DNA of 64,000 nucleotides from Wyeomyia smithii (GCF_029784165.1 NC_073696.1:99626065-99690064); one strand, 5' to 3'. Shown: positions 23,010-35,737, counted from the stretch's first letter. The notes: a model not told the origin generated them from the sequence alone. Numbers and translations: made by a program.

Positions 23010-23086
23010 TCTCGAGATAAGATTCTGGTATAACAAGTCAGTCGTCATGTGTTCGCATCTGGGCTGGGAGAGACGACCGTTAAGTT
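23010..23086 (+). mobile_element. SINE family A, 5' fragment
   Basis: The head of the SINE (TTGGTCTCGAG, then GTTCGCATCTGGGCTGGGAGAGAC) stops abruptly at the poly(T) tract that is the 3' tail of the Jockey element. It is either a truncated SINE or one interrupted by that insertion. Confidence 0.7.
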
Positions 23087-23331
23087 TTTTTTTTTTTTTT
23101 TTTTTTTTTTAAGGGGGGATTTGTTAGTAGCTTAAGTATTTATGATAAATATTAGTAAATAATGAGTATGTGTGTCCAATCACAAATGGTGACTTCTCAA
23201 CACTGTTAGAAATTTGTAATTTTAATTGTTAGGATTTGTTTGCTTTCGCAATTAGGACTTATCATTCGTAGGGATTTAAACCTACTTGTCAGAAAAGGGG
23301 AAGTAAACTTACAACTAACTTAATTGCTAAC

Positions 23332-26001
23332 TTATTGGCTATAAAGAGAGCTTATCGTAGCAATTGAGGATTGCAACGATTTTTGTCGAAAATTGTTAAT
23401 AATTTTATTTGACATAGCTTCTAATGGTTCAACACCAGTAAGTCTATGTAATTCGAGTGTACCAAACCAAGGAGGACGCTTCAAAATCATTTTCAGAATT
23501 TTATTCTGAATCCTTTGGAGCGTTTTCTTCCTTGTTGAACAGCAACTTGACCAGATCGGTACAGCATAAAGCATTGCTGGTCTAAAAATTTGTTTGTAAA
23601 TCAAAAGTTTGTTCTTTAAACAAAGTTTAGAATTCCTGTTAATGAGAGGATATAAACATCTCGTATATTTGATGCACTTGGCTTGTATACTCTCAATGTG
23701 CTCTTTGAAAATAAGTTTTTTATCATAAATTAGTCCCAAGTACTTAACCTTGTCGGACCAACTTAAAATAACCCCATTCATCTTGACAACGTGATTATTG
23801 TTTGGCTTGAGGAAAGAAGCCCTAGGCTTATGCGGAAAAATTATCATTTGAGTTTTAGAAGCATTGGGAGAGATTTTCCACTTTTGCAAGTAGGAAGAAA
23901 AAATATCTAAACTTTTCTGCAATCGACTGCATATGACACGAAGACTTTTTCCTTTTACGGAAATGCTTGTGTCATCGCAGAACAATGACTTTGTGCATCC
24001 TGGAGGCAAATCAGGAAGATCTGAAGTGAATATGTTGTACAGGACTGGACCCAAGACTGAACCTTGAGGCACACCTGCTCTGACAGGAGATCTATCAGAT
24101 TTTGAATTCTGATAGACAACCTGCAGAGTTCGATCAGTAAGATAATTTTTTAAAATTTTGATTAGGAAAATTGGAAAATTAAAAGTTTGCAATTTCGCAA
24201 TCAAACCTTTATGCCAAACACTGTCGAATGCTTTTTCTATGTCTAAAAGAGCAGCTCCAGTGGAATAACCTTCAGATTTGTTAGCTCGTATCATATTAGT
24301 AACTCTGAGCAATTGATGAGTTGTGGAATGCCCATGGCGAAATCCAAACTGTTCATTTGCAAAAATTGAATTTTCGTTGATGTGTGACATCATTCTGTTA
24401 AGAATAATTCTCTCAAACAGTTTACTTATTGAAGAAAGCAAACTGATTGGTCGATAACTTGAAACTTCAGCTGGGTTCTTATCCGGTTTTAAAATGGGAG
24501 TAATTTTTGCATTTTTCCATAATTTGGGAAAATATGCAATTTTGAAGCAGCAATTGAAAATTTTCACTAAAAAATCCATTGTGCTCTCAGGGAGATGTTT
24601 GATTAGTATATTAAAGATTCCATCGTCACCAGGTGCTTTCATATTTTTGAAATTTTTAATAATTGATTTAATCTCATTCAAGTTAGTTTCAATTATTTCT
24701 GCAGGTAAAAGATTCTGGGAAGAAATTAAATCAAATTGACGTGTGACTTATTTTCAATTGGACTCACAAAATTCAAATTTGAGTTATGAACACTCTCAAA
24801 CTGCTGAGCAAGTCTTTGAGCCTTTTGTTCATTGGATACAACAAAACGTTCACCATCTTTTAAAACTGGAAAAACTGGGCTTTGAAGGTTTCTTAAGAAT
24901 CTTCGACAGCTTCCAAAATGGTTTTGAATATGGTTTAAATTTTTCAACTTTAGTCTCAAAATTTTGATTTCTCAGAAGAGTAAATCTATGTTTAATCTCT
25001 TTCTGTAAATCTTTATAAATAGTTTTAAAAACAGGGTCACGAGAACGTTGATATTGACGTCTGCGGACATTTTTCAAACGAATTAGAAGTTGAAGATTTT
25101 CGTCAGTTATTGGTGAATCAAATTTCACTTGAGCCTTTGGAAAAGAATAATTCCTGGCATCAACAATTGCACATTTTAATGCTTCCAAAGCGGAATCAAT
25201 ATTCACTTCGTTTTGCAAATCAAGCTCATTATTGAAATTTCTCTCAATATGAGTTTTGTATCTTTCCCAATTAGCCTTGTTTTAATTAAAAACAGAGCTC
25301 ATAGGGTTTGAAACTGATTCATGTGATAAAGAAAAAGTTATTGGAAGATGATCAGAATCAAAGTCAGCATGTGTGATCAAATGACTACATACATGACTTT
25401 GATCTGTTAGCACCAAATCAATTGTTGAAGGGTTTCTTACAGAAGAAAAGCATGTAGGACTATTCGGAGACAAAATAGAATAGTATCCTGAAGAACAATC
25501 ATTGAATAAAATTCTGCCATTGGAATTACTTTGAGAATTATTCCATGAACGATGTTTAGCGTTAAAATCGCCGATTATAAAAAATTTCGAACGATTTCTG
25601 GTGAGTTTTTGTAAATCACATTTAAAATAATTTTTGTGCTCGGGTGTGCATTGAAATGGTAAATATGCTGCGGCAATAAATAAAATCCCAAGTTCAGTTT
25701 GAACTTCAATTCCCAAAGTTTCAATAACTTTCGTCTCAAGATGGGGAAGAGCACGATGTTTGATTCGGCGATGAATAACAATTGCAACTCCACCGCCGGA
25801 ACCCTGAATCCTATCATATCTATGAACCACGTAATTGGGATCATATTTTAATTTTATGTTAGGTTTCAAAAATGTTTCAGTAATAATTGCAATATGCACA
25901 TTATTTACTGTAAAAAAATTAAAAAGCTCATTCTCATTGGCCTTCAATGAGCGAGCATTCCAATTTGATATTTTAATTGTTTTATTTAAAATCATTGCCA
26001 A
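23332..26001 (-). pseudogene. Jockey ORF2 (endonuclease + reverse transcriptase)
   Basis: This is the ORF2 of the Jockey element, responsible for target-primed reverse transcription. The endonuclease (26001-25282) shows ISNWNARSLK, ITETFL, RYDRIQGSGGGVAIV, IIGDFNAKHRSWN, TIDLVLTD and SDHLPI, then a stop at 25282. A linker (25218-24850) is followed by a frameshift (24959-24726), and the RT body is open from 24681 to 23332 (449 aa). RT motifs in order are APGDDGIFN, YRPISLLSSISKLFE, NEQFGFRHGHSTTHQLL, ALLDIEKAFDSVWHKGL, GVPQGSVLGPVLYN, LFCDDTSI and VKYLGLIYDKKL. The catalytic box is FCDD where the clade usually has FADD; both aspartates are kept. There is no RNase H, as expected for Jockey. One stop and at least one shift inactivate it. 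Confidence 0.9.
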
Positions 26002-27249
26002 ATTTTAAATTAGAAACAATTTTAATAGTAAAATTTGTGCCTATTTGAATGGCTTCAAACATTGATTTTGCCTGCAACATGGCGTTCATAAGATCGAACA
26101 TTGCCTGTTGCGAAAAAGAAAGTTTACCTCCCGTAATAGGCCTCAGGCAGTTGACATTAGAAAAAATATTTTCGGCAGCAATATTAGCTGGAGTAATAGG
26201 TGTACAATTATTTTCTAGCGTGTTTTGCTTACCCATATTAACGGTCATTTTCGAACTACCAACACTAGGCGGTATAATGTTCGAACTACCTGTAACCTGT
26301 GCATAAGTTAAACGGGTATGCAAAGGAGTAGGTAAACTATGCGTCACTGGTACGCTTGGAGAATTTTGTTTTGAATTTTGTTTACCTTGCCTTGCCTTAA
26401 CAATTGCTAAACGGGCTGGGCATTGATAAAAATTCGACATATGGTTGCCGTTACAATTCGCACAGCGAAAATTTTTACTCTCTTTCACAGGACATGTGTT
26501 CTTTTTGTGAGAAGAGTCTCCACTAATGAGGCATTTTTGGTCCATGTTACGGAACTTTGAACCATAGCCATAACGTTGGCAAACACGGCATTGGGTGATA
26601 CGCTTTTCACCTCCGCCAAACTTTCGATATAATTCCCATTTTACACGCACGTTATATAAAGCATGTGCTTTTTCAAAAAAATTTAAGTTATTAACCTCAC
26701 TGCGGTTAAAATGAATTAAATAATTTACAAGGGAAATTCCAGTTCGCTGACTGTTTTCGCCTCGTGATTTTTGTTTTATCAGAATTACTTGGGTAGGGGC
26801 TATACCAAGTAATTCTGTCAAAGTAATTTTGATCTCATCAACGGTTTGATCGTTGGTGAGACCTTTCAATACGACCTTGAACGGCTTGGCGCTCTTCGTA
26901 TCATATGTAAAAAAATTATTCCAATTCCAATCTTTCTATGTTCGGGCCAGTAAACGGCATTCGCCTCTTCGGCCAATTTGATAAGTAACTTTGACGTCGG
27001 AGAGAAACGTAGAAAGTTCTCTTTTAAAAATATTAAATTCAGAAGCAATAGTTACCACAATAGGTGGAACTTTCTCCTTTTTTACAGAAATTTCACTTTG
27101 AATAGTTTTACTTTCTACCATTTCAATTTCGCCGGCTTCTTGCTCAGGCAGAATATCATATAAATTTTCACTACATAAGCTAGTTTCGAAAGAGATGCCT
27201 CTTTTTTCCTCCCCGTAGCGATGCGTGGTTTCTTTTTTCGTCCTGCCAT
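25982..27249 (-). pseudogene. Jockey ORF1 (gag-like, PRE_C2HC and zinc knuckles)
   Basis: This is the nucleic-acid-binding ORF1 protein of the Jockey element. The start ATG is at 27249-27247 (MAGRKKK). Frame changes occur before 26869, after which 295 residues are open. That part begins with the PRE_C2HC-like KGLTNDQTVDEIKITLTELL and contains LVNYLIHFNRSEVNNLN and VKWELYRKFGGGEKRITQC. It then carries two zinc-knuckle segments, CRVCQRYGYGSK...CLISGDSSHKKNTC and CANCNGNHMSNFYQC. The tail is low-complexity and rich in S, T and P. It ends with a 20-nt overlap with ORF2, as usual in the clade. The upstream shifts mean the protein cannot be made whole. Confidence 0.85.
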
Positions 27250-27991
27250 TTCAGGTGATACGAAAAAAGTTCAAAAATAATATCAAATTGCAAGTATTGA
27301 GAAAGAAAGAAATAGGTAGTCTTGAGAAAGACTGATGTAAGTTAACTTCCAGGTAATCTTTAAAAGACACACTGACAAAACACAAACTTTGAAGCTATAG
27401 GCAGTCAAAGACCAGTCCACAAGCAACCGAAAATACGTCTGATCTGTCGGGCAGCTCAAGACGCACTGAATGTGAATGGTTTTTCTCCAATTTGTCTTTC
27501 TGCTCATTCGGCATATAGTGAGTGCCGATCAAACGTCAAAACAATTAGAACTTTACAGGGCCAACGTCTGATGACATTCTTGTCGGTGTGTGTTTGTATG
27601 TACCGAATTATTCAAAATTCGTGAAAAATATTCTTTTAAAAACAAGATTAAAATCTTAGGTTCCAAATCACTAACAGAAACTAGTATGGGCCAGGAAAGT
27701 CTATGACTTCAAATTGCTAAAATATATTCTGAAAGTCAGAAAAGCCAAGAATGATTATAAGCAGGCTTTATATATTGAACTTAAAATGGATGAAAACTGA
27801 ATTAAGAAATAAATATCTAAAACATATAATTGTAACGAAGGTGTCGCACATTGCAACGTTCCATAGACAAAAATCCAAAAAGTGGATTTCTTATTGAACC
27901 AATTTTATATTGGTATTGGTATTTTATATTGGTTGTTATAAAGTTACGTAATTATCTAGAGGGGGTCCTGACTTTGTGACGAAATGCTACG

Positions 27992-28990
27992 ATGGGGGAG
28001 GAGGGGGTCAAAAAAACCAAAAAAAAAAGCTACGTCATTTATGGATGTTCCCTAAGTGTCGGAGCAGTTCAAACCGCATTGCGGAAGTATTGTGAAGAGT
28101 GCACATTTACTGATGCCCCAAGACGTAGTAGAAAACCCGGGCCTGTTGATCCCACAATGGACAAAAAGGTTAAGGAATACTACAAGAGGCATCCTTCAGT
28201 ATCAGTACGAGATGTGGCGAGAAAGCTTGGAACCTCGGCGAGTAACGTTATGCGTGCCAAGGGAAGAATGGGTCTGCAGACCCGTCGGAAGCAGAAGCAG
28301 CCAAAACGAAATCCAAAACAAGCTGAATCTGTGAAACCGAGAGCTCGGAAGCTTTATGACAAACTTCTGACCAAAAAAATGGGGTGTGTTATCATGGATG
28401 ACGGAACCTACATAAAACTGGACTATAAGACTCTGCCAGGACCGCAATTTTATACATCACCGAAGGGAAAGGATGTCCCTGGACCAGTGAAAGCCATTTA
28501 CACCGGAAAAATTCGGCAAGAAGGTAATGGTTTGGCAGGCCATTTGTGAATGTGGGAAAATATTTCGTCCATTTATTACGAATGACACAATGAATGGTAA
28601 AATTTACGTGAAAGAGTGTTTGCAGAAAAGGTTGTTACCCATGGTTAAGCAGCATAACAATCCTCCAATCTTTTGGCCCGATCTTGCTTCCTGCCATTAC
28701 TCTAAGGATGCACTAGGGTGGTATAAAACAAATAATGTCACATGTGTCCCAAAGGAGATGAATCCTCCAAACTGCCCTGAAATTCGCCCTATTGAAACTT
28801 TTTGGGCTTTGACCAAGGCAAAGTTGAGGAAATATGTCAAACCAGCGGACAATGTTGAAAAGTTTAAAAAAGATTGGCTTAAAGTGGTAAAATGGTCGGA
28901 GAACACACTGTGCAAAAGCTTATGAGTAGTGTTAAGAGAAAAGTTAGAGAACTCGCGTATCCTACGAAAAATAATCCCAACTAGAATTGA
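27992..28990 (+). pseudogene. DD37E (ITm) transposase, nearly intact
   Basis: This is a Tc1/mariner-type transposase of the DD37E kind. The first frame (to about 28510) holds a DNA-binding region, MDKKVKEYYKRHPSVSVRD followed by VARKLGTSASNVMRAKGRMG, then the first catalytic Asp in VIMDDGTYIKLDYK. The second frame (28514-28925) holds VMVWQAICECGKIFRPFIT, the second Asp in FWPDLASCHYSKDAL, and the third residue in IRPIETFWALTK. I count 37 residues between the second D and this E. The two frames join at a run of five A (28507-28511); four A would give an uninterrupted GKFGKKVMVWQ-type reading. A second shift near 28900 leads into LMSSVKRKVRELAYPTKNN. The N-terminus is incomplete. Terminal inverted repeats were not resolved. 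Confidence 0.85.
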
Positions 28991-29971
28991 AACTGGAAAG
29001 AAAACACTTATTATCTATATTTCAGAATAAAGTGACCCAAAAAATCCTGTATTTTTTTTTTTTTATTCAAGAAAGAAGCTGTATTTATAATTTTCGGAAC
29101 AGTCTATATGAAACGCATCTACTGTGAAGTGGTTTCAACTATTCAAGTGACACGTTATTTTTAAAAAAATTCTTAGTTTTCAAATTAATTTTTTAATATA
29201 CTCTATATCTTTTTAAGTTAAAACCAAAATGGCAACGGTAGAGGTATGTAACTACAACATTTCAAATATTACTATTGAGACATAACGTAGCGCCTGTGGA
29301 AGTTAAATGCTTTTTGGTCATGCTTCTTTATGCTTAGAGAAAAAAGATAAATTCAAATTAAAATCGTTCGTCAAAAAAAGTACCCAAAAGTACCTCTCTG
29401 AATTTCACTTTTTCCCCTTACTTGGAATATCCTTCAACCTTCGGAAGCGATTGCCATTGCTCAGGTTTACTCTTTCAACTGGAATTCGCGTTTTTGAATG
29501 ATACCTCTGGAACCGAGAGTGAACAATTTATCGCACATCTGTCCCTTATTTCTATGTATAACACGTAATTTATGTGTAAAATACATAAAAGATGCCTGGA
29601 TTAATGATGTCGAAATGTTTTGCAACAGTAAACCGTATATAAACATAATTAAAAGGGAATTAAATGAAAGTTACAATAGAAACTTATTGTTATGCCGTTA
29701 GGTCTCTTTTTCATCGCCTGGAAGTTATTTGAATATACTTTTTAAAGCTTTTTTCTCTGAATAGATAATATTCTTGAAAAATTATCTTTTCATGCTTCTG
29801 TAAGAAAAAATGGCGTTTGAAACATATTTGCAATTACGTATTTGACATTCATCAATTATGCAGATAGTAGCTCTCATCGGTACCAAACATTTTGCGTTTC
29901 ACACCAATTAAAAAAAATACTAGAATGGCTGTTTTGATTTTTGTCCCGCGTTTCCATACATTCAACGCACT
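28991..29971. other. AT-rich non-coding interval
   Basis: It follows the transposase and probably includes its 3' end (the poly(T) at 29051 may mark the terminus). No gene is recognised. Confidence 0.35.
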
Positions 29972-30136
29972 GTGCGTCGGCCTGGCGTAGTTGGAAACGT
30001 CTTCGCTAACCACGCTGGTAAACTGGATTCGACTACCAACGCCGACATAAGTGTCGATTGACGTGTGGTAGCGTGATCAACTCACAACCAACCCAAATTA
30101 GTCTAGATTCAATCCTAGCTAACACCGGGAGATTTT
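29972..30136 (+). mobile_element. tRNA-derived SINE (family B)
   Basis: The head GGCCTGGCGTAGTTGG is A-box-like and CTGGATTCGACTACC is B-box-like. The body runs through GTGTCGATTGACGTGTGGTAG and ends CACCGGGAGATTTTTT. A second B-box-like ATTCAATCC near 30109 hints at a dimeric structure. The same head occurs at 63928-64000. Confidence 0.7.
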
Positions 30137-31904
30137 TTGAATAAATAATTTGAAATCAATGCAAAATTCTTGAAATAATATTCTTGAGGCTTGAGAATGC
30201 AGAACCTGACTCTAAATGATATCTTGAATTGCTTAAATTTTCCTTCAAAACCAAAAAGAAATTTTTGTAAATAAACCTGGAAACCTGAAACGTAAGGATG
30301 AGAAAGGATATCAAATTAGTTCTCCTGATATTACCAGGTCAATCTGAAACTGAGATTAGAAAAATCATTAACCCTCTTAACCCTCTGTGCCCAGTACCGC
30401 CTTTGCACGGTCTTCAGTTAAACCTCCAAAAGCTTCAATAAATACTTGAAAAATGTTTATAAAGATTCAAAGTGTTTTTTCGGAATCCGTCTAAAAACTA
30501 ATTTGGACACTAGAGGGTTAAACATTTAGAGGCTATACAAATTTATAACAGAAAAAAAAAACTTTGAAAAGAAAAATGCTACAAACACATCCTTTTAAAA
30601 ACCACAAAATTCAACTAGAAACCGAAACAAAACCAAACTTTGGATGATAGAAAATCACACAATTGTTCATAATGCAGCTCATGAACTAGAGATTGGAAAA
30701 ATCAAAAATATGCACAACTATAAATATATAAATATATTAAATAAAAATATTTCAAAGGAGACAAATAACTTTAATAAAAATCTAATTTTACTATAAAATC
30801 TAAACAAGTTTCATACTGAGACCGGAGAGGCAAAAATTGTTTTAAAATAGTAATAAAATTGTAATAAAGCCTGTAAAAGATTAACAACCTCAAAATGAAA
30901 TGAATTCCTAAACTGAGACTAGAGAAGGAAACGCGATATTCATCCAAATACGCATTTGAGTGCCAGAAAATAGGTAATAATGAGGCTAAGAAATGCAAAA
31001 AAGGGATTCCTGAATGAATTCAACATTGCCAGAAACAGACATCATTAAAGATCCAGGAAAGGCGGAAAATTATCTCTTTTCATGGTCAAAAAATTGACAT
31101 GAATTATCTTTGAAACTTCAAAAAATAACTAGAATGTGTTCTCTATTCAACCAAAAAAGATTTTTACTGTTGGCGGGGAAAAGGAAAATTCGAATTTGTT
31201 AAGGTTGTTGCTAAGGTCAAATCAATTTGAAACACAGTTTGAAATTGGGGACAGGAAAATGAAGTCAAAAATGGAAAACATACAAATTTGGTTTAAATTT
31301 GTTCTTTAGTACTGTTATTTTATATATTATTTCTCAATTATCATATTAAATAACGAGTAAAATCCGCAATAAGACTTAAAAACAATTAATAAAATTTCTC
31401 AAGGTTTGAAATGATAGAAAATAGTTTGAAAAAATTGTCCTTCTGAAGCTCAGAAGCTGCCAAAATGATTCTGAATTAAATTCAACATTAATGAAAAAAT
31501 ATTGTTACCGTTTGGAAAAGCAGAAACTGACTATACTAAAAGCCGAAATCCTTAACCAGAAAGATCACAAATGCAAAAATATCATAGCGCTTTAGTTAAA
31601 CAGTTTAGTTGAACCAGTAATAAATTTTTGAAATTCTGAAATTCTGAAAAGTGTTCTGAAAACATAAAGCACACATTGACTCTAAATTATATCTTGAGCT
31701 TGATTGCACGAATTGATGGAAATTTTGAGAAAATACATGGAACATTTTCCGGGATCTTCAGTGGTCCCGAAATGCCTCAAGTGTGCCCTATGTGTCTGGT
31801 TTAGGAAGAAGTCGAAAAATCATCAACAGCAAAATGATGTTGGCCGAACTAATTCGGTCCTTTTCCAGTTTTAAAATAAAATAACAACAATGAAATTAAA
31901 ATTC
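30137..31904 (+). other. A-rich, purine-biased region of degenerate repeats
   Basis: This is a long stretch with very few coding frames and a clear excess of A and G on the plus strand. Short phrases return in altered form, such as ACTGAGATTAGAAAAATC (30350), ACTGAGACCGGAGAGG (30814) and ACTGAGACTAGAGAAGG (30914). I read it as an old tandem repeat in decay. Confidence 0.4.
30381..30517. mobile_element. MITE, 137 bp, TTAA flanks
   Basis: The ends are CCCTCTGTGCCCAG and TTGGACACTAGAGGG. TTAA occurs on both sides (30377-30380 and 30518-30521), fitting a 4-bp TTAA or 3-bp TAA duplication. The core is non-coding. Confidence 0.75.
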
Positions 31905-32304
31905 TTACGAAACTTATTAGAAGTATTTAGTTGGCATCCGATAATATTTGAAGGATTCAGATTGTTTTGAGGGAAAATATTTAAAAAAAAAGTCGAAGTC
32001 AATATTTCCCGAAAATTTGTTGAAAAATCAATAAAATTATCATTGAAACCAAGTTTTTAGGATAGCATTTAACGAGCAATAAATTATTTTGCCCGTTATA
32101 GAACTGTTTGTTGACTGAAAAAGCTATTGTAGTATATTGTTCTGCCAGCTATTTCCTGAAACTAACAGAACAAAACATTTTTCTAAAAAATGACGGAGCA
32201 TTAAACTCGCCGTTATGCCATTTAATGAACTTTGAATATGCACTAAATTTTCATGCTATAAACTATTTGTTCCGCTGACTTTGTACTTCCAGCTTTAGTG
32301 ACAT
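31905..32304 (-). repeat. Foldback-family terminal repeat, right copy of second pair
   Basis: Read on the minus strand from 32304 it starts ATGTCACTAAAGCTGGAAGT, then ACAAAGTCAGCGGAACAAA, and follows the terminal repeat of the 40026 element for about 400 bp. It faces the left copy at 21812 like a terminal inverted repeat. The nine bases outside (AGTCTAGAC) are not found next to the left copy, whose outer end is lost. Confidence 0.8.
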
Positions 32305-35300
32305 AGTCTAGACTACAAGGTTGCAAGACCTCAAGCAACTCAAGCTTGTTTGAAATATTTATGACCATCTCGTTTCTCAACCAATTTAATGATTTGCAGT
32401 TAGGTTCAACCTAAAACTTACATCTTGAAGGAATCTTTGATCAAGGATCCTTTTGCTTTCATTCGCATTTCTGTAATAGAAAAAGTATTTTTTATATATT
32501 TCAAAACAAAGCCAAATTATAGAGACAAAGACTTCACACAAATCTGCCTGCCATACGCTATTTCGCAAACGAAAAAGTGTAAGAACATAACCGTTCATTG
32601 TTGTTGGTGCACAGATGATACACAACATTGTTCCTACATTTTTCTGGTGAAGACTCTTGAACCCGTTTTTCGCGATGCTCTGGAATTCTAACAACAAACT
32701 GTTGATGTGTCATCCATCTTCCCAAGTGGTTCTGAAGATCGTAGTGGAGAAGCAAACTACTCGGGAGTATTCTTAAGAGTTCAACGGCAACCTACTTTGT
32801 ACGTTCGTACGCTGACTCAACAAATTTAAATTAGTCTAAAGTAACTTTTGACCTTTATGGTTGGCAGTCGCAAACCAAATCATCCACCATCGGGGATGCC
32901 AATCACGTACCGAAACCCTGCAGGAGGAAACCAATCTTCATTCCGCACTCTACTGTTGGAATGCACGAGAGAAGATCTGTTTCTGATTCATGTGCTAATA
33001 GTTTCCAGTCCTAGTCGGTTGTGTAAGCATACATCGTCACTTGTGCTGAATGCAGAGAGTTCGCAGATCTACATATAGTGAAGGTATAGAAGGCCAAAAC
33101 GCTAGTGTGCATAAATAAAATTCATTCCATGTGCATCCGGAGGGAAAATGTGTCTGTAGAGCATATCCATATAACAAGCGGTAATGGCATTCATAGCGGA
33201 AAGTGATTCACGAGAGTGAATGCCCTGATGATTTTCGGTGCCGCCCGGTCCGTCTCAAGTGGATGTTTGTTTATGGATTTTCAGCAACTTCCCTTTGGCG
33301 ACTTGCCGCGCCGCTGCACCGTAATGCAACGGTTGGGATGCTCCGAAATCAATGTAGTATTTACACAAGTGACTGAGAGATCTTCGAAAGCGAAGTTCTC
33401 TGATGAATCGACACCCCGAACTGCAGCAAGACGTTAATTGCGTTGTTTTCAGTCAGGTGATCAGCTGACTTTGAATGGTAAAATAAAACAACAACCAAAA
33501 CATTCCCGCTGGGACACACTATGCACGTACCTTCCATCAGCGAAACCATGATAAATGCATTCGAACAGCGCCTAATGCTCTGTGAATGTTCTGCTACTAT
33601 AAACTATTTTTCACTGCGGTTTCGCTGCGCTTTCATTGTGCACCGGCATGCGTGTTATATTGTATGCCCTTTTCATCAGCCGGCGGAGGAATGGATTTGT
33701 TAGTTGCTCAGATTTAGCTAGCGAAGCCATACAGTAGTATCGGAATCACGGCGGGAGTTCTTCTCTGGTTTGAGGTTTATTGTTACCAGCACGTGGTCTT
33801 GGACGTGTTTGTTTTTAGATGTCACATCAATCGTCATTAAAATTATACTAACCGTTAAAATTGTTTTCATACGGTTGTCATTTCTGAAAGACCCATATCA
33901 TTCTTGGTTCAGATACTGCAGAGCAATTCCATAAAAAATGTCCCAATTTTTATATTATTTTATTCGGCTGAAACTTTCCACAAATATTTCTATGGGCTAA
34001 ACATGTCATTAATAGTTAATTGAAGTTGGAATAATAAAAAAAAGTGTTAACATTTTCTAATTTTTTTTTTTGTTCTTATTTCAGTGGAGCAATTTTACCA
34101 AAAATGTCCCAGTTTTAGTGAAGCTTAGGTACCTACTGACATTTTGCTGTGGAAACTTGACCTTTCTGTTCCTATTCTTTCTGATACTATTGATACTAAC
34201 AGTCTCGTACCTCGAAACCAGGTGTTTTATAGTATATATTACTGGACTCTAAAATCTAAATGTAATTTTCCACTGTTTTTCAAGAATATTATTTTGAGCT
34301 TGCTTTTACTTTAGAGTAATAAATTTAAGAAGCATCAAAAGCATTAATTGCATCTCGAACCTAAATCAAAACGATTTATAAAAAAATTTATAAGACCGTT
34401 ATACTCTCACTTTTTTCGTCATGACGAAAAGTAAGCGTTTGGGAGTCTCATTTCAAGTTTTCATTTCTCATACCAGATTCGTATTGTTTCTTTTAGGAAG
34501 CAAAAATTTAAAACATATCAATGGTAAACCAAATACAGCTCTAAAAAAAATTAAAGGAAAATTTACCTGAGAGAAATTATGAGGATTTATTTCATTGAAG
34601 ACGGTTTGTCTATGCGGGTATTCCGTATCAAACATCGGACCGGACTTTTCGTGCGTCAATCTCAGGAAGTCGAAAACCATTGCAACAAATTATCGTATAG
34701 TGTATAATCAATGTTGTCATGGGAGTGCCAGTCCGAACGATCAGATCCATTGCTTGCTTGTGATCTATTTTTCCATCTATCTCTGCTCGTTAGCTCCAAT
34801 AAACACATCATCATTTGACGGGCGGTTACCCGAGAGAAGGGACTGCAAAGTAAACAGCCACACCACAATTGTCAGATTTTATCAGTCGGATACGGGTTCG
34901 ACTGCTATCGCAAACGCGCTCGATTGGTGGTGCTCTGTTTGACTAAATCATGACTCATTTCTTTGCAACCAGGCATGGCTAGGGGAAACGGTTCATTATG
35001 CTTCGGAAAGGGAGCTGAGCGAGCGTCCTGGTCTCCATTTCTTTTTAGAGGAGGGTAAGCATGGATTTTCTGCTACTGATAACGAGTACAAGCTGTAAAA
35101 TGTATGTCTATTTTAAAAACGATACCGATAAGGCGTGGAATGGCAGATGAATGCGAATGTCGTACATGACCTTTTTGTGAACGGACGTTTGCTTGTCCCT
35201 ACAATTGTGCTTTCTGATTTCAGTTGATAAGAGGCAATCAGTATCATCTCATTTTCGAATTGCCAATAAACGCTACAAAAATTTCTTTTGTAACGTGAGA

Positions 35301-35700
35301 TGATACATAAGCAGAGATATGTAATCTCATGAATCAAGAATTGCACTTAAACCGGTCGGAATCTCTACGTACCTACCTTTTTTTTAAATTATACAATACA
35401 TTTACTTTCGCCTCTACAATTGAATATGATTTAACGTCAACCGAATACATTAATTGGGGCAATCATTAAACTATTAGAAACCCAAAAACAAAAAGTGCCC
35501 GTAATTATTAAGTTGCACAACATTGATAATAATTATTCCAAGCCACCTTGCTTCATCGGAACAGTTTCCTATCACTGCGCCTGCATTGCATTACTTCACA
35601 TACAAGCGCGCATCCCACGTAACGGCAACATTAGTAAGCTTATGAAGCCACGCAGAGCGTAAGAGAAGCAATGAAGATAGCCAGGAGAAAAAAAAACAAG
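32305..35700. other. Long non-coding interval
   Basis: No gene, RNA or named repeat is recognised. A perfect palindrome TTTTCGTCATGACGAAAA lies near 34413. The part at 33180-33440 is less AT-rich but has no coding signature. Confidence 0.35.
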
Positions 35701-35710
35701 AGCCGTGTGG

Positions 35711-35737
35711 GCCTGCCTGCCTGCCTGCCTGCCTGCC
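35711..35737 (+). repeat. (GCCT)n microsatellite
   Basis: GCCT is repeated about 6.75 times. Confidence 0.9.

Larger units (their letters stand above)
23087..27560 (-). mobile_element. Jockey-clade non-LTR retrotransposon, near full length
   Basis: The element reads on the minus strand. Its 5' region is near 27560-27250, ORF1 is 27249-25982, ORF2 is 26001-23332, the 3' UTR follows, and the poly(A) tail is seen as about 24 T on the plus strand at 23087-23110. The 5' end and TSD could not be fixed. A deleted relative lies at 43738-44880. It resembles mosquito Juan-type Jockey elements, but the name is not certain. Frameshifts and stops in both ORFs make this copy inactive as written. Confidence 0.88.

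Noticed and set aside
34413..34430. Perfect palindrome TTTTCGTCATGACGAAAA
   Set aside because: Single short palindrome with no neighbours or repeats; could be chance.
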